From the NCBI GenBank assembly GCA_002914805.1, contig JXTB01000110.1, forward strand, positions 874,045 to 938,044: a DNA stretch of 64,000 bases, in the 5' to 3' direction. The notes under the pieces are model-generated. The model worked only from the letters and a program-made list of their open reading frames with translations. It searched no databases and was not told the origin of the DNA. Positions 1 through 10,440 of the stretch are shown here, piece by piece (within the stretch, counting starts at the first letter, position 1; each line of letters opens with the position of its first letter). The DNA is from Parasponia andersonii (lineage: Eukaryota; Streptophyta; Magnoliopsida; Rosales; Cannabaceae). A program made the translations under genes and the position numbers.

Positions 1-379
1 ACGATACCAATAACTGCTATGCCTTGAAGCATGAAATCGAAAGATTAATTAAAGAAGGGCGGTTGCGGTAGTACACCAGGCAGAATAATGAACGGCGAGA
101 AGAAAACCAACAGTGACCTCCATAAATTTAACACGAAGTGTGAACTATTTTTGAAGGACTGTATGTTGGTGGAGATTCGAAGACGGCGCAAAATAGGTAT
201 GCACGAGAAGCTCGATAGGAGCCATTGACCAATGTCATGCACCTTGAACAGCGACCACGAAAGCTTCAACGGGTACCAGATATGGATATTACCTTCACAG
301 AGCAGGATGCGAGAGAGGTCCATTACCCGCATAATGATGTGTTGGTCATCAAGATCAACTATGGAAGCACGTAGCTATG

Positions 380-650
380 GCGAGCATTGGTTGATAATGG
401 AAGTACTGTCGACATCCTATACTATGACGCTTTCAAGAAAATGGGGTTTAATGAAAGTGGCCTAAAGCCCACTATCACTCCACTTTATGGATTTACTGGT
501 AACAGCATAATGCCTAGGGGCATGATTGAGTTAATGGTCAACGTTGGAACTTATCCTAGGGTTTCAATAGTAATGACCTAATTCTTAGTTATGGATTATC
601 CCTCTGCATTCAATGTTGTAGTAGGAAGACCAACACTGAGCGAACTTTGA
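380..650 (+). pseudogene. Retropepsin-like aspartic protease remnant of the first Tat element
   Basis: The frame around 384-580 reads VDNGSTVDILYYDAF, the aspartic protease active-site region in the DNGS form common in Tat elements. After a stop near 580 the frame continues with a segment ending VVVGRPTLS, matching the second conserved protease block (GRP..). The family cleaves the Gag-Pol polyprotein. The in-frame stop means it is inactive here. Confidence 0.7.
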
Positions 651-989
651 GCAGTTACTTCAATCTACCACCTCGCAATGAAGTTCTCGACTCAACATGG
701 AGTAGGCGAAATGCAAGGCAACCAATATGACACACGGACTTGTTATAATAATTCTTTAAATCTCGCAGCAAAAGATGTGGCACCTCGCACAATAATGGTC
801 CAGCTACAAGGTGAAGCGTCAAGTGAAGCGTCAAGCAAAACATTAATCGAAGACCTCGACCCTCGAGAAATCGATGAAGAGGTCAAGACTGGACCTCTAG
901 AAGACTTGGAAGATTTGTCGATTGACAGGTCTTTAAAGGCTCTAAAAATCGGAGCGAAGCTTCAAGAACCCATGCGAGCTTCATTGGTA

Positions 990-1900
990 TTCTGAAATCA
1001 AACTTGGATATCTTCGTATGGCGACATTCGGATATGATGGGGATTGATCTGAATATCATGTGTCATCGCCTTAATATAGATACAACAAAGAAGCCTGTAC
1101 GCCAGAAAAGAAGAGCCATGAATCCAGAATGCTATTTCGCATTAAAAGAAGAGGTAGATAAGTTGCTCGAAATTAGATTCATCAGGGAATCTTTTTATCC
1201 AAACTGGTTTGCAAACCCAGTTTTGGTGAAGAAACCCAATGGGAAGTGAAGAACTTGCATCGATTTCACTGACCTCAACAAAGCATACCCGAAGGACAGT
1301 TTTCCCCTTCCAATAATCGACCAGCTTATTGATGCGACGTCAGGGCATGAACTCTTAAGCTTTATGGACGTGTATTCTGGATACAATCAAATCCCCATGT
1401 ACGAGCTAGATGAGGAGCATACCTCTTTCATCACCGATCGAGGATTGTACTGTTACAAGAAAATACCCTTTGGACTTATCAATGTAGGAGGGTCTTATCA
1501 GCGTCTTGTCAATATGATATTTGCAAAACAAAGTGGCAAGACAATGGAAGTATATGTTGATGACATATTGGAAAAGTTGAAGAAAGCAGAAGATCACGTC
1601 AAATATCTTAATGAGATGTTCAAAATTCTTTAGAGATATCAGATGAAGCTGAACCCCTAGAAGTGCACATTCAGAGTAGGATCTAGAAAATTCATGGGGT
1701 TCATGGTCTATTAGTGAGGCATCGAAGCTTACCCTCAGAAGATACAAGCACTAATTGATATGCAATCCCCTCGTAAACCCAAAGATGTGCAGATCCTATC
1801 AGGAAGAGTGGCTGCATTAAGTCGATTTGTATCCAAGTCAACCGATAAATACCAACCATTCTTCGAAGTATTGAAGGGATAGAAGAGATTCAAGTAGATA
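990..1900 (+). pseudogene. Reverse transcriptase remnant of the first Tat element
   Basis: The translation shows the gypsy RT blocks in order. First comes the VRQKRRAM region near 1090, then WFANPVLVKKPNGK near 1205-1249, then a stop in what should be the WR.C.D block. Next are LLSFMDVYSGYNQI (about 1353-1395), the FI.DRGLYCYK.IPFGL region, and the catalytic YVDD at 1553-1564. Stop codons at about 1247, 1632 and 1710 break the frame. The catalytic YVDD survives although the gene does not. Confidence 0.85.
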
Positions 1901-1927
1901 GAAGAATGCGAGCATGCATTCCAAGAA

Positions 1928-2270
1928 TTGAAAACACACATGGGTTCTCCTCCACTCTTGTCGAGGCCAAACCTGGGGGTAAAGTTAGACTTGTATCTTA
2001 CTATTTCCAAATATGCGACAAGTACTGCGTTAATTCGAGAAGAAAAAAATATACAGCGACCTGTATATTACGTAAGTAAAAGATTTCTTGATGCCAAAAC
2101 GAGATATCCAAAGATAGAGAAGTTGGCATTAGCACTCGTCGTCGCATCCAAGAAGCTTCGACCTTATTTTCATGTGTACTCCATCAATCTTTTCACAAAT
2201 TTTCCATTAAAGGAGGTTTTGCAAAAACCTGAGGCTTCAGGACAAATTTTCCATTAGTGATTTTCAACCT
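1928..2270 (+). pseudogene. Gypsy-type RNase H domain remnant
   Basis: A readable stretch includes LYLTISKYATSTALIREE and VYYVSKRFLDAKTRYPKIEK, the usual gypsy RNase H layout directly after RT. In the active family this domain degrades the RNA strand of the RNA/DNA hybrid during reverse transcription. It is the first of two RNase H-like domains in this element. Confidence 0.75.
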
Positions 2271-2345
2271 CTAACTGTGATTAAAGGTCAAGCTCTCGTA
2301 GATTTTATTGTAGAGTTCACGTATGATGTCAATCTTCCCACATAA

Positions 2346-2905
2346 GTGATCGAAAAACCTGCTATAGATTTATCAAGATTATGGAAGCTTTACATCGATG
2401 GATCATCAAACGAGAATAGAGCCGGTGCGAGCTTAGTACTAATCAGTCCTGAAAGGCATAATATTCATTTTGCACTTCGCTTCAATTTTCTAGTGTCGAA
2501 TAATGAGGAAAAATATGAAGTACTGATAGCTGGGTTAAAGCTCGTATAAGAAATGAAGGTCGAGATGATTGAGGTATACAGTGATTCCCTGTTGGTCGTT
2601 TGTCAAGTGATCGGCGATTATCAAGCAAGAGGAGGAAGAATGATGGTCTACTTACAGAAGATACAACAACTATTCTTGATATTTACCGCTTATAGTATTC
2701 AACTTCTTCCTCGCATTAAGAATACTCAGGTAGATGCTCTAGCTAAGCTCGCCTCAACCAAAGATGCAGAATTATTAAATGTGGTTCTCATCGAATTTCT
2801 TGTGAAACCAAGTATCGAAGTAGAGCCCCAAGTGACCATGCCGGTTGACAAAAGACCATCGTGGATGGATCCTATAATAAAGTATCTAAAAAAGCACACT
2901 ACAGT
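2346..2905 (+). pseudogene. Second, archaeal-type RNase H (aRH) remnant
   Basis: The translation has LWKLYIDGSSNENRAGASL, then NNEEKYEVLIAGLKL followed by a stop at 2547. It continues with VYSDSLLVVCQVIGDYQAR and ends with RIKNTQVDALAKLAS. These are the D-G-S, N.E.Y.A, SDS and N..AD.LAKLAS blocks of an RNase H of the RVT_3 type. A second RNase H after the gypsy one is a published hallmark of Tat elements. One stop splits it. Confidence 0.75.
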
Positions 2906-3835
2906 ATGAGGGAAATCCACGAAGGAATATGCAGAAATTATTCAGGGGGACAGGCACTTGCGAACAAGGTTCTCAGACAAGGGTACTTTTGCCAACTATG
3001 AAGAAGGATACAATGGAATTTTCTAGGTGTGAAAAATGTCAACNTGAGGTGGATTGAAGTATGCAGTGGTCATAGTCGATTATTTCACCAAGTGGACAGA
3101 AGCTGAAGCCTTGAGTACCATTTGCACAAAGAAGATAATAGATTTTGTTTATAAATCTATAATCTGCTGTTATGGTATGCCACATATTATAATTTCTGAT
3201 AATAGGAAAGAATTTAACTGCGATGAATTCTGTAACTTCTGCAACAACTTAGGCATCGAGAAGAGCTTTTCCATTGTTGTTTATCCACAAGCTAATGGAT
3301 AGGTCGAAGCTATAAATAAAATACTTAAACAGAACCTAAAGATAAAGCTGGAAGAACACAAAGGAGCTTAGCCAAAAGTGCTTCCTGAAGTATTATGGGC
3401 TTATTGTATTACTCAACGAACCACTACTGGAGAGAGTCCATTCTCTTTAGCTTATGAATACGAAGAAATGGTACCAATAGAAATTGGTACGAGCTCTCTA
3501 CGACGATCTGCTTATGAGCAAGATCAGAAAAATGCACTAATGAGGATTGAGCTCGATCTTTTAGAAGAAAGGCGCGAGTAGTCTCAGCTTTGGATCGTAT
3601 CATATCAACAGTGCATTACTCGATATTATAACTCTAAAATCGGAAACAAGGAATTTGAAGTTGGTGATCTTGTTCTTTGACAAGTTCTACCTAATAATAA
3701 AGAGCACAGTGCTACTGTATTTGGACCCTCTTGAGAAGGACCATATGTTATTGACGCCGTCATTCAACCTGGGACCTATAAGCTAGCCCACACTGGTGGA
3801 CAAAAGATCGAACATGCTTGGAGTGCAGAACAACT
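2905..3835 (+). pseudogene. Integrase remnant of the first Tat element
   Basis: A zinc-binding segment beginning MREIHEGIC near 2907 runs into frameshifted sequence. The core then starts at about 3054 with VVIVDYFTKWTEAEAL, includes IISDNRKEF (the second catalytic Asp) and YPQANG followed by a stop. A C-terminal part reads through QRTTTGESPFSLAY and EFEVGDLVL with further stops. The part between the zinc finger and core is shorter than usual, so a small deletion is likely close to the N at 3043. Confidence 0.75.
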
Positions 3836-3849
3836 TCNGGGGGGGACAA

Positions 3850-4314
3850 TAGGATCAGAATGTTATCTCTTTCTCGCTTACTAAGGGACTATGCAAACGT
3901 TTATTTAGAGGGGTTGGAATTTTAGATCGTCGAATTTCTAAAATTTTTTAAAATCTTAGGATTTTCTCCTCCCTTCATGCTATAGAATGTCGTATTACAC
4001 AATTTTCCTCATCGAACAATAAAGTAACTAAGCAAAACATTCATTGTTCGATGTGATATATTGCTATATTTTATTTTGCTGTGGAACTTTTGAAAAATAG
4101 TATTGAGTTCGCATCACTCATACTTGCTATTTTCTTAAGTGACCTAACTTATCCTAACACTTAAAACTTGTTTTAAGTTAGTTGGATTCGAATCACAATA
4201 GCATACCGATCAGTCACCTAGTAATTGACTACTTGGTTAAATTATGTATTTTTATATTACAATGCAATGTGTTTTAATTGTTTTATAGGGATAAACATAA
4301 AAAATATATAATGA
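3850..4314. other. Spacer between integrase and antisense gene
   Basis: AT-rich spacer inside the first Tat element. I see no coding frame and no clear tandem repeat, unlike the matching region of the second element, which carries a 112-bp array. Confidence 0.5.
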
Positions 4315-6870
4315 TTATGTAGATGTGCTCACTCCACCATTTTTAGTTTTTGTTGTAGTTTCGGTTTCCTCCCAACTCTGGACAAACTCGACCACATCTT
4401 CACCGGAAGAATCGAAATCCGGATGCTTGCAGAAAATATTATATATTATGGTCGACGAGGCGATGTCACTGGCCTTTTCTTCGAGCTCATTGCCTTTAGT
4501 AGCCCTGAACTCTTCTACAATCTTGCGAGCCGCCTCTGCTATTGCCTCCTTCAGAACATTCGGATGCTCGCAGATGGTTTTCTCAAGTTCTTTAATTTTT
4601 TCCTTGAGCTTTTCCTTGACCAGATCCTTACGCAGCTGCTGCTTCCCTAACTCGAAGGAATTTCTCTCTTCTTCACGAATCTTCTCCAAGTCCTCGAATG
4701 CTTGGGTCATTTCTTCAACCTTTTCGCCGTTCTTCATACATTCAAGGACCGGGTCATACATCAAAACAGCAGCAGTAGCAGTCTGAAAATATAACACACA
4801 TCAATACAAGAAAAATGCGCCGAAGAGTGAAGATAGAAGATGCTTACGTTTGCCAACATTCTTATTGCAGCACTGAAAGCGACCTTGGCTGATCGTCGCT
4901 TCATCCTCTCCCAACCATCCTTGGCAGTGAAATAGTCGATGAAGGCTGCACTCAAGCCAGCTTTTTCTAGCAATTGGCAAAGGAGTGCGAAAAGCTCCTC
5001 GTCCTTATCAGCCTGGCTCGGTCCCTTAGAAGAATTGGCTATTTCCTTGGATAGCTCAGGCTAGCTCGTAATTTTAGTAGGCTAAGGAAGAGGCGAGCTT
5101 ATAGGGACATCCTCGAAGGTGACTTTTTACTTCTTTGAGGTGTCGAATTTCTCTTTCGTCGAAGAGAGAAGTGTGTTGTCTGGTGTCTTAGACTTTGCTA
5201 TTGATCCCAGTGTTGAAGGTGGTTCCCGCAGTCTGCTGCCAATCTCATTTTTGTATAAATATAATTAGTTAGTATGCAAGGTATGTTATGCGACAAAGAG
5301 AAGGAATAATAGAAAAATTACCTTCTTGCTACTGAGAAGTTGGTGGCAATAGAACTTCTAGAGATGATGGTTCTGGGATAGTAGGAGTGACAGGTGCTTT
5401 TCGTTTCCTAGGTTTAGAAGATGAGGCACCCGCTTCCTTTTGTTTCCTCTGCTTCTTCTTCAAGCTCGAGGGTTTAGTTAGATGGTTGGTAGAAAATGGA
5501 GGGAATAGTCTACAAGCGACTAAATTTTTGGCTTTTCCAAGCTTCTTCCAATTAAATTCTTCGATTAGAAGGTTATTTATTTTATAGACCCTTGCGAGCT
5601 GCTCTTTGGAGAGTCCTAGATGCTCCCTGTTATCTACGATAACATACGAATGTGATCAGATTGATATATTTATATAGAGAAAGCTATAAGTTGAAAGTTA
5701 CCTACCAAGGTTTTGAAAGAAGCCATTATCCGTGTAGTCAAAGTGAAAAAATAGATTTTTCCATTTTCCCATGTTGTTGCGAACTTCGTGGATGGTTTTT
5801 ATTGCTTGATTCGACCATTTGCTCGCATAGAAGAAGCCAAAATCTGATGGATTCGATTTTACTTGGTAGAACCAAGCAAACTCTTCAGGAGTGGGGGATT
5901 CTAGACCTAATTTATGGTATAAGATGTACAAACCTACCATGTATCTATATGTATTTGGGATTAGTTGAAAGGGGATAGCTCCATAATAATCGATGATCGA
6001 TTTTATATATGGATGAAGTGAGAGGTGGACACCACATCTGAGAACTACGTCTGAGAATAAGACGGTTCCATGAGGAGGTGTGTATGATCGATTGAACTCT
6101 GTGGGTAGACGAAGGGGGACGTCGATTTTGTAGTTGCACCCAATCTTTTGGAGCTTGTTTGTTATACAGCTCGTCTTTATATTATTACACGACCAATCTC
6201 CTTCTACATATTTATAACCCGTTGCGAATGCAGAGGCATCCCTAATATGCTGAGGCCATTGGTCTTGAGGGAGGTTGCTTATGCGATGACTACTTTGCCT
6301 GATCCTAGTTATTTCTACTTCAGGTTGTGGCTCAAGATAGTCTTCGAGATTTATAGAGCTAATGCTCGTATTAAAGGATGATTCTCCTGAGAACGCATTC
6401 CCCTCCCTAAGTTCCTCGCTACTAGATATCTGAAAGAAGAAATATGGGATGTATTTAGTTCTATGTGAGTATCAGGTATCCTTGCTATATGCGAGCAATT
6501 TGGGGCCACAAATCTTATGATTGCATCGACAACAAGCTGTTCATCGAATTTATTCTAATCAAACTATGGATTCATCAAAAATTGTTCGAGCATTTCTTCA
6601 GTAATTCGTCACTCGACTGGTTTTGGTTTTCAAACGTCAAGCCTTCAACTTTCTATTTCTAAAAATGAGCCATGTGGGATTCATAGTAAAATAAGAAGTT
6701 CTCTGGTCCAATAAAAATCGAAGAACAATGATTCTTTAAACAAGACAAGGAGAGAATGTATGCTAACCTTTTTTTGGAGACTGAAAAACCAAGATGCTGC
6801 TTGAAGGATTTTGGTGATGATGTTACCGGAGAAGATGATGAATTTATGCGAGTTGAAAAGTGAATAGGGG
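4315..6870 (-). pseudogene. Antisense gene (aORF) of the first Tat element, with introns, decayed at its 5' side
   Basis: On the minus strand between integrase and 3' LTR, a set of blocks reads as one spliced protein. The N-terminal part (about 6140-5698, frameshifted) contains VHLSLHPYIKSIIDYYGAIP, MVGLYILYHKL, and MGKWKNLFFHFDY. A middle part (5638-5335) is basic and rich in K/S/P. The C-terminal part (4848-5075 and 4315-4782) ends in a strong charged heptad-like coiled coil and an acidic tail ending TTTKTKNGGVSTST. The intron at 4783-4847 (65 bp) has canonical GT...AG ends. Further GT/AG pairs fit 5639-5700 and about 5250-5330. The layout matches the antisense ORFs known in Tat elements such as Grande and RIRE2. 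Its function is not established. Stops in the 5' third indicate this copy is dead. Confidence 0.65.
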
Positions 6871-7377
6871 CACCAAAAGGATTTCTATCTTATGGATGTT
6901 TTAGATTTCAGAAGAAATGAAAGAGAAGAGGAGGCAATAGGGTTCGAAGCTTTGAAGGAGAGGCAGATAGATTCTTGATATATATATTTCAAGCATCATC
7001 AAATCACAGCCGTAGATGGAGGCCTTTAATTTTCGGATCTAATGGCCGAAATTCATGTGAGGGTTAATTTTTGAAATTAAATGAGTATTTTTTTCGAAAT
7101 TTGATACGTCTCGATTTAAAACAATAGCTGGCGTCATCGCTAATGCTCGAAAAATAGAGAAGTCTCCTCGAGTTTTGCTACTCTCCTGAGAAAAGGTGAC
7201 ATGTGGTTGCGTCTGTTAGGAAAAAGTACGCGTGATTCTGAAAAGATAGGATTTGAGTATTGGCGACTCTTCGAGGCTTTCAAGATTATATCATAATGTC
7301 ACATTTTAAGCTCGCACTTATCAGAGAAGGAAGCTCCATTTTGTCTTAAAGAACTAATGGAGCTGGGGACAATTATT

Positions 7378-7983
7378 ATGCGGTCTAAAATCTATAAGTT
7401 GGTTAATGCCAAAAAGGGAAAATTAGCGACCAAGTTGAACGTGTCAGGTCACATATGAATTTTTCTGATTGAAGTGCAACCTCCTCCGAATGAGTTAAGT
7501 ATAACCTCCTTCGAATGAGTTAAGTGCGACCAGTATGAAAAAGAAACTAGATCAAGCTTCATCAAGCGGGTTATAAGGAAAGAGAAATAAGTTTCTGAAT
7601 GGAGATCGACCAATCATTCCATTTAAGTTATTATACAATTATATTGTTACTCAAATTGCATTTTTTGATTACACACTTACCCATTTTCATAAATGGAAAA
7701 TACTGAGCCACCCTCACCTATATGAAGGGAGCTCAGTGTTGTTATAAAAACTTCTGGGCTATACTCTGTATCTCTTTCTCTCGATTCTAACCTTGAGACT
7801 TAATGAAACTCTTGTAATTCTCCATAAAATAGTGAAAAACAGTGGACGTAGGCTCATCTTTTTTGGGGCTGAACTACTATAAAATTATTGTCTTCTTATT
7901 AGCTTTGATTTATCAACCCTTTTCACATACAAGTCACATCTTGTAATTTCCAAAGTATATTATTGACAAAACCTCTGTCAACA
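7378..7983 (+). repeat. Probable 3' LTR of the first Tat element
   Basis: A purine-rich tract (GGAGCTGGGGACAATTATTA, 7358-7377) precedes a TG at 7378. Inside, GTTATAAAA near 7741 is a plausible TATA box and ATAAAATAGTG near 7825 a plausible poly(A) region. These are followed by GTGGACGTAGGCTC, the U5 motif common in Tat LTRs. The end is set at CTGTCAACA, about 7983. No second copy is in the window, so both ends are inferred. Confidence 0.55.
7478..7525. repeat. Two copies of a 25-bp direct repeat
   Basis: CCGAATGAGTTAAGT occurs twice, with unit starts at 7478 and 7503, and one C/T difference in the unit. It sits in the U3 part of the inferred LTR, where promoter repeats are common. Confidence 0.7.
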
Positions 7984-8351
7984 CACATCTTTGCATCTTT
8001 CTTATTATTTCTCTTTTATATATACTCTTGCACGTTCACATTTACATACATATATATATATTCATATATTTTTATTTGCTTATGCATGTATAAGACTTGT
8101 ACAACTAGTTGTCTAATCGGTATATCTATTAATATTTATATAGGTTTGGGTAATCTTGTATATATCCATTTTAGTCCCATTTTTTATATCATTTCCAATA
8201 CCAAAATAATTTTTATACCATCTTCCTATTATCTTGTTATTTTTACGTTACTATTAATTTGTGTAACAAGTTAATTTGCATGCAAGCTTTAACATTCGCA
8301 CTTTAGTGATTAGGTACCGAGTTACTCTCCTCGAACTTTGTGCTTGATCTG

Positions 8352-8366
8352 TGGTATGAGCTTGGG
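8352..8366 (+). promoter_or_regulatory. Possible primer binding site (initiator Met tRNA type)
   Basis: TGGTATGAGCTTGGG resembles the common plant LTR-element priming site TGGTATCAGAGC with one base missing. It lies upstream of the gag fragment at 9269 on the same strand, so it may be the priming site of that remnant. No LTR end could be fixed beside it. Confidence 0.3.
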
Positions 8367-8517
8367 ATTTCGTGTTCGATCACTATCTTTCATTATATTT
8401 TATCTATTGTTTTATCTAATTTCCCATTGACTTCTAGTTGATACTATGGTCGGTTTTTTCGCTTATGTCAACTACATCTCTTTATCATTATTGTATCATT
8501 ATATTATTATTATCCTA

Positions 8518-8870
8518 GCAACTGCTTATGTGCAAGGGCGTTGTGGGAAACATTGTTGCTTGTTACAACCGTCTATCGGGACTTCGATATGTAGTGATAG
8601 TGTTGTGATAACACTTACATTTTTATTATTATTATTATTATATCATAAGTACATTATCCCTGTAACTGCTAACCTGGCAAGGACGCTATGGGAAATGTCA
8701 TTCTCTATATCGATTGCCCATCAAGACTTCGACATGTAGATAGTGTTGTGATAACTCTTACACCAGTGTATACTTTGTAATCTTACCATGATCTCCGTTA
8801 TCCTCTAGCTTGTTTTAATTAATCATAGATCTTATTAATTAATCAGAATATGAGGTCTAATCTCGAATAT
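8518..8870 (+). repeat. Long direct-repeat block, copy 1 (partner at 9928-10440)
   Basis: This block is similar over its whole length to 9928-10440. It is itself built of two diverged copies of a unit of roughly 100 bp that ends in ACTTCGACATGTAGATAGTG and TTGTGATAACTCTTACA, separated by a TTA microsatellite (8627-8643). It may be an LTR part or an internal repeat of the element whose gag fragment lies between the two blocks. Confidence 0.7.
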
Positions 8871-8957
8871 TAAAAGGCAACTCCACTAGGGAGTAGTGTC
8901 AAGGAAACTATGTTTTTCCCAGGATTCCCTAGATCCACAAGTTCATCCCATCACTCT

Positions 8958-9155
8958 GCAGTTTCGTTCTCAAAAATTCTATTTCATATACCGAAACTCT
9001 GCCAAAATACCGTTAGTTTCACTCCTCAAAATTTGTTTTGAATATTGAAACTCTGCCAAAATTCTGTCAGTTTTAATTCTCAGAACTCTATTTCATATAC
9101 CGAAACTCTGGCAAAATTCTACCAGTTTCACTTCTCAAAATTCTGTCCAAATACC
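8958..9155 (+). repeat. Minisatellite of about 55 bp, 3-4 imperfect copies
   Basis: GAAACTCTGCCAAAAT recurs with unit anchors at 8991, 9045 and 9100. Each is followed by an AGTTTC...CTCAAAATTCT stretch. The array lies just upstream of the gag start codon, in the position of an untranslated leader. Confidence 0.75.
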
Positions 9156-9268
9156 ACACTCCTTTTTCTTTTAATTTCTTGTTATTAACTTCCATTCTTT
9201 TCTTTTTTTTTTTTTTTTGCCTCACGTATCTTTCTATTGTCCTCCTACTTTCTATTTCATTCTTTCAA

Positions 9269-9930
9269 ATGGCTGACGAACAATATCCACCAAGTTCTGA
9301 AACATCAGCTCAACAAGGAGAAATTCTTGCCCAAATAAAAAGCACACTGCCAAGCTTAATGCAATCTCAAGAACTGATGATGCGAAAGTTAGCTAAATTG
9401 GAAAGAAAAAATAGATCGGAGACTTTATCTATCCCTCTTTTATCAAGTCAAAATAATAATTCACCTGTAGTAGGCAGTCAAAATCCTGCCATGTTGACAA
9501 CACAAGAAAATCCTATCGATCCTCCTATCACAATTCCATTGAACATGAATAATGAAACTTTGCACAGTTTCATTACCAAAGAGCAACTACAAGATGCACT
9601 TAAAGTAGAGGTAGAAAGAGTTAACAAAATTATCGCAGCAGTAAACTTCTAACCTCCTTATCTTGTGTATATCCTTTCTAAGCCATATCTAAAGGACTAC
9701 AGTAGTCCTCAATTTAAGAAATTTGATAGAAAGAAAGACAATGTTAGAGAACATATCATTGGTTTCTTGGACGATCTTAGAGTCTACGTTGATGACCATG
9801 AATTACGATTGAGAAAATTTTCAAAATCCCTTACTGATCGAGCATATTCGTAGTTCATTAATCTACCAGCAGGTGGCCTCGGCACGTGGAAAGAGTTAAT
9901 AGCAATATTTTATATCAAATTCTTTGTAGC
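9269..9930 (+). pseudogene. gag remnant of an LTR retrotransposon
   Basis: The frame opens with ATG at 9269 (MADEQYPPSSETSAQQ...). It has an N-terminal region with predicted coiled character (ILAQIKSTLPSLMQSQELM, RKLAKLERKN), then a stop at 9650. In a continuing frame there is the gypsy capsid core (PQFKKFDRKKDNVREHI, ...FINLPAGGLGTWKEL, FYIKFF). The homology stops abruptly at about 9928, where the second direct-repeat block begins. Everything downstream of the capsid core, including pol, is missing. In the intact family gag forms the virus-like particle. Confidence 0.7.
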
Positions 9931-10048
9931 AACCGCCTACGTACAAGGGCACCGTGAGAAGCATTGTTACTTATTACAACCGTTTATCGGGACTTCGATA
10001 TGTAGTGACAGTGTTATGATAACTCTTTCGTCTTTATTATTATTACAC

Positions 10049-10083
<35 letters not shown>

Positions 10084-10440
10084 CATAAGTATGTTATTCT
10101 TGTAATCGCTAACATGGCAAGGATATTATGGGAAGTGTCGTTCTCTATATCGACTGTCCATCAGGACTTCGACACTTAGATAATGTTGTGATAACTCTTA
10201 CACAGGACTTCAATACGTAGATAATATTGTGATAACTCTTACACAGGACTTTGACACGTAGACAGTATTGTGATAACTCCTACACAGGACTTCGACACGT
10301 AGACAGTGTTGTGATAACTCTTACACCTGTGTATACTTTGTAATTTAATCGTGATTCCAATTATCCTCTTTTTTTTGTTTCAATTAATAATAGGTCTCAT
10401 TAATTATTCAGAACATGAGGTCTAAACCCGAACAGCATGT
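9928..10440 (+). repeat. Long direct-repeat block, copy 2 (partner at 8518-8870)
   Basis: This is a diverged copy of 8518-8870 with a longer TTA array (about 10030-10082) and an expanded 41-bp unit (10163-10326). Similarity stops near 10432 at the shared GAGGTCTAA. It follows the broken end of the gag remnant directly. That fits either an LTR joined to gag by internal deletion or a repeat inserted into gag. Confidence 0.65.
10163..10326 (+). repeat. Tandem array, 4 copies of 41 bp
   Basis: Units start at 10163, 10204, 10245 and 10286. Each begins AGGACTT and ends GTGATAACTCTTACAC with few differences. The same unit is present once at about 8728-8763, so the array is a local expansion. Confidence 0.9.

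Larger units (their letters stand above)
1..7983 (+). mobile_element. Ty3/gypsy (Tat lineage) LTR retrotransposon, 5' part outside the window, decayed
   Basis: In order along the + strand there are protease, reverse transcriptase, gypsy RNase H, a second RNase H, integrase, a spacer, an antisense gene, a purine tract and a 3' LTR. Dual RNase H plus an antisense gene between integrase and 3' LTR marks the Tat group of Ty3/gypsy elements. The reading frame is broken by many stops and frameshifts, so this copy cannot encode its own proteins. The 5' LTR and most of gag are upstream of base 1. N at 3043 and 3838 marks unresolved bases in the integrase region. Confidence 0.85.

Noticed and set aside
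10163..10326. Regular repeats considered as a CRISPR array
   Set aside because: Units are contiguous with no unique spacers, and the DNA is plant nuclear.
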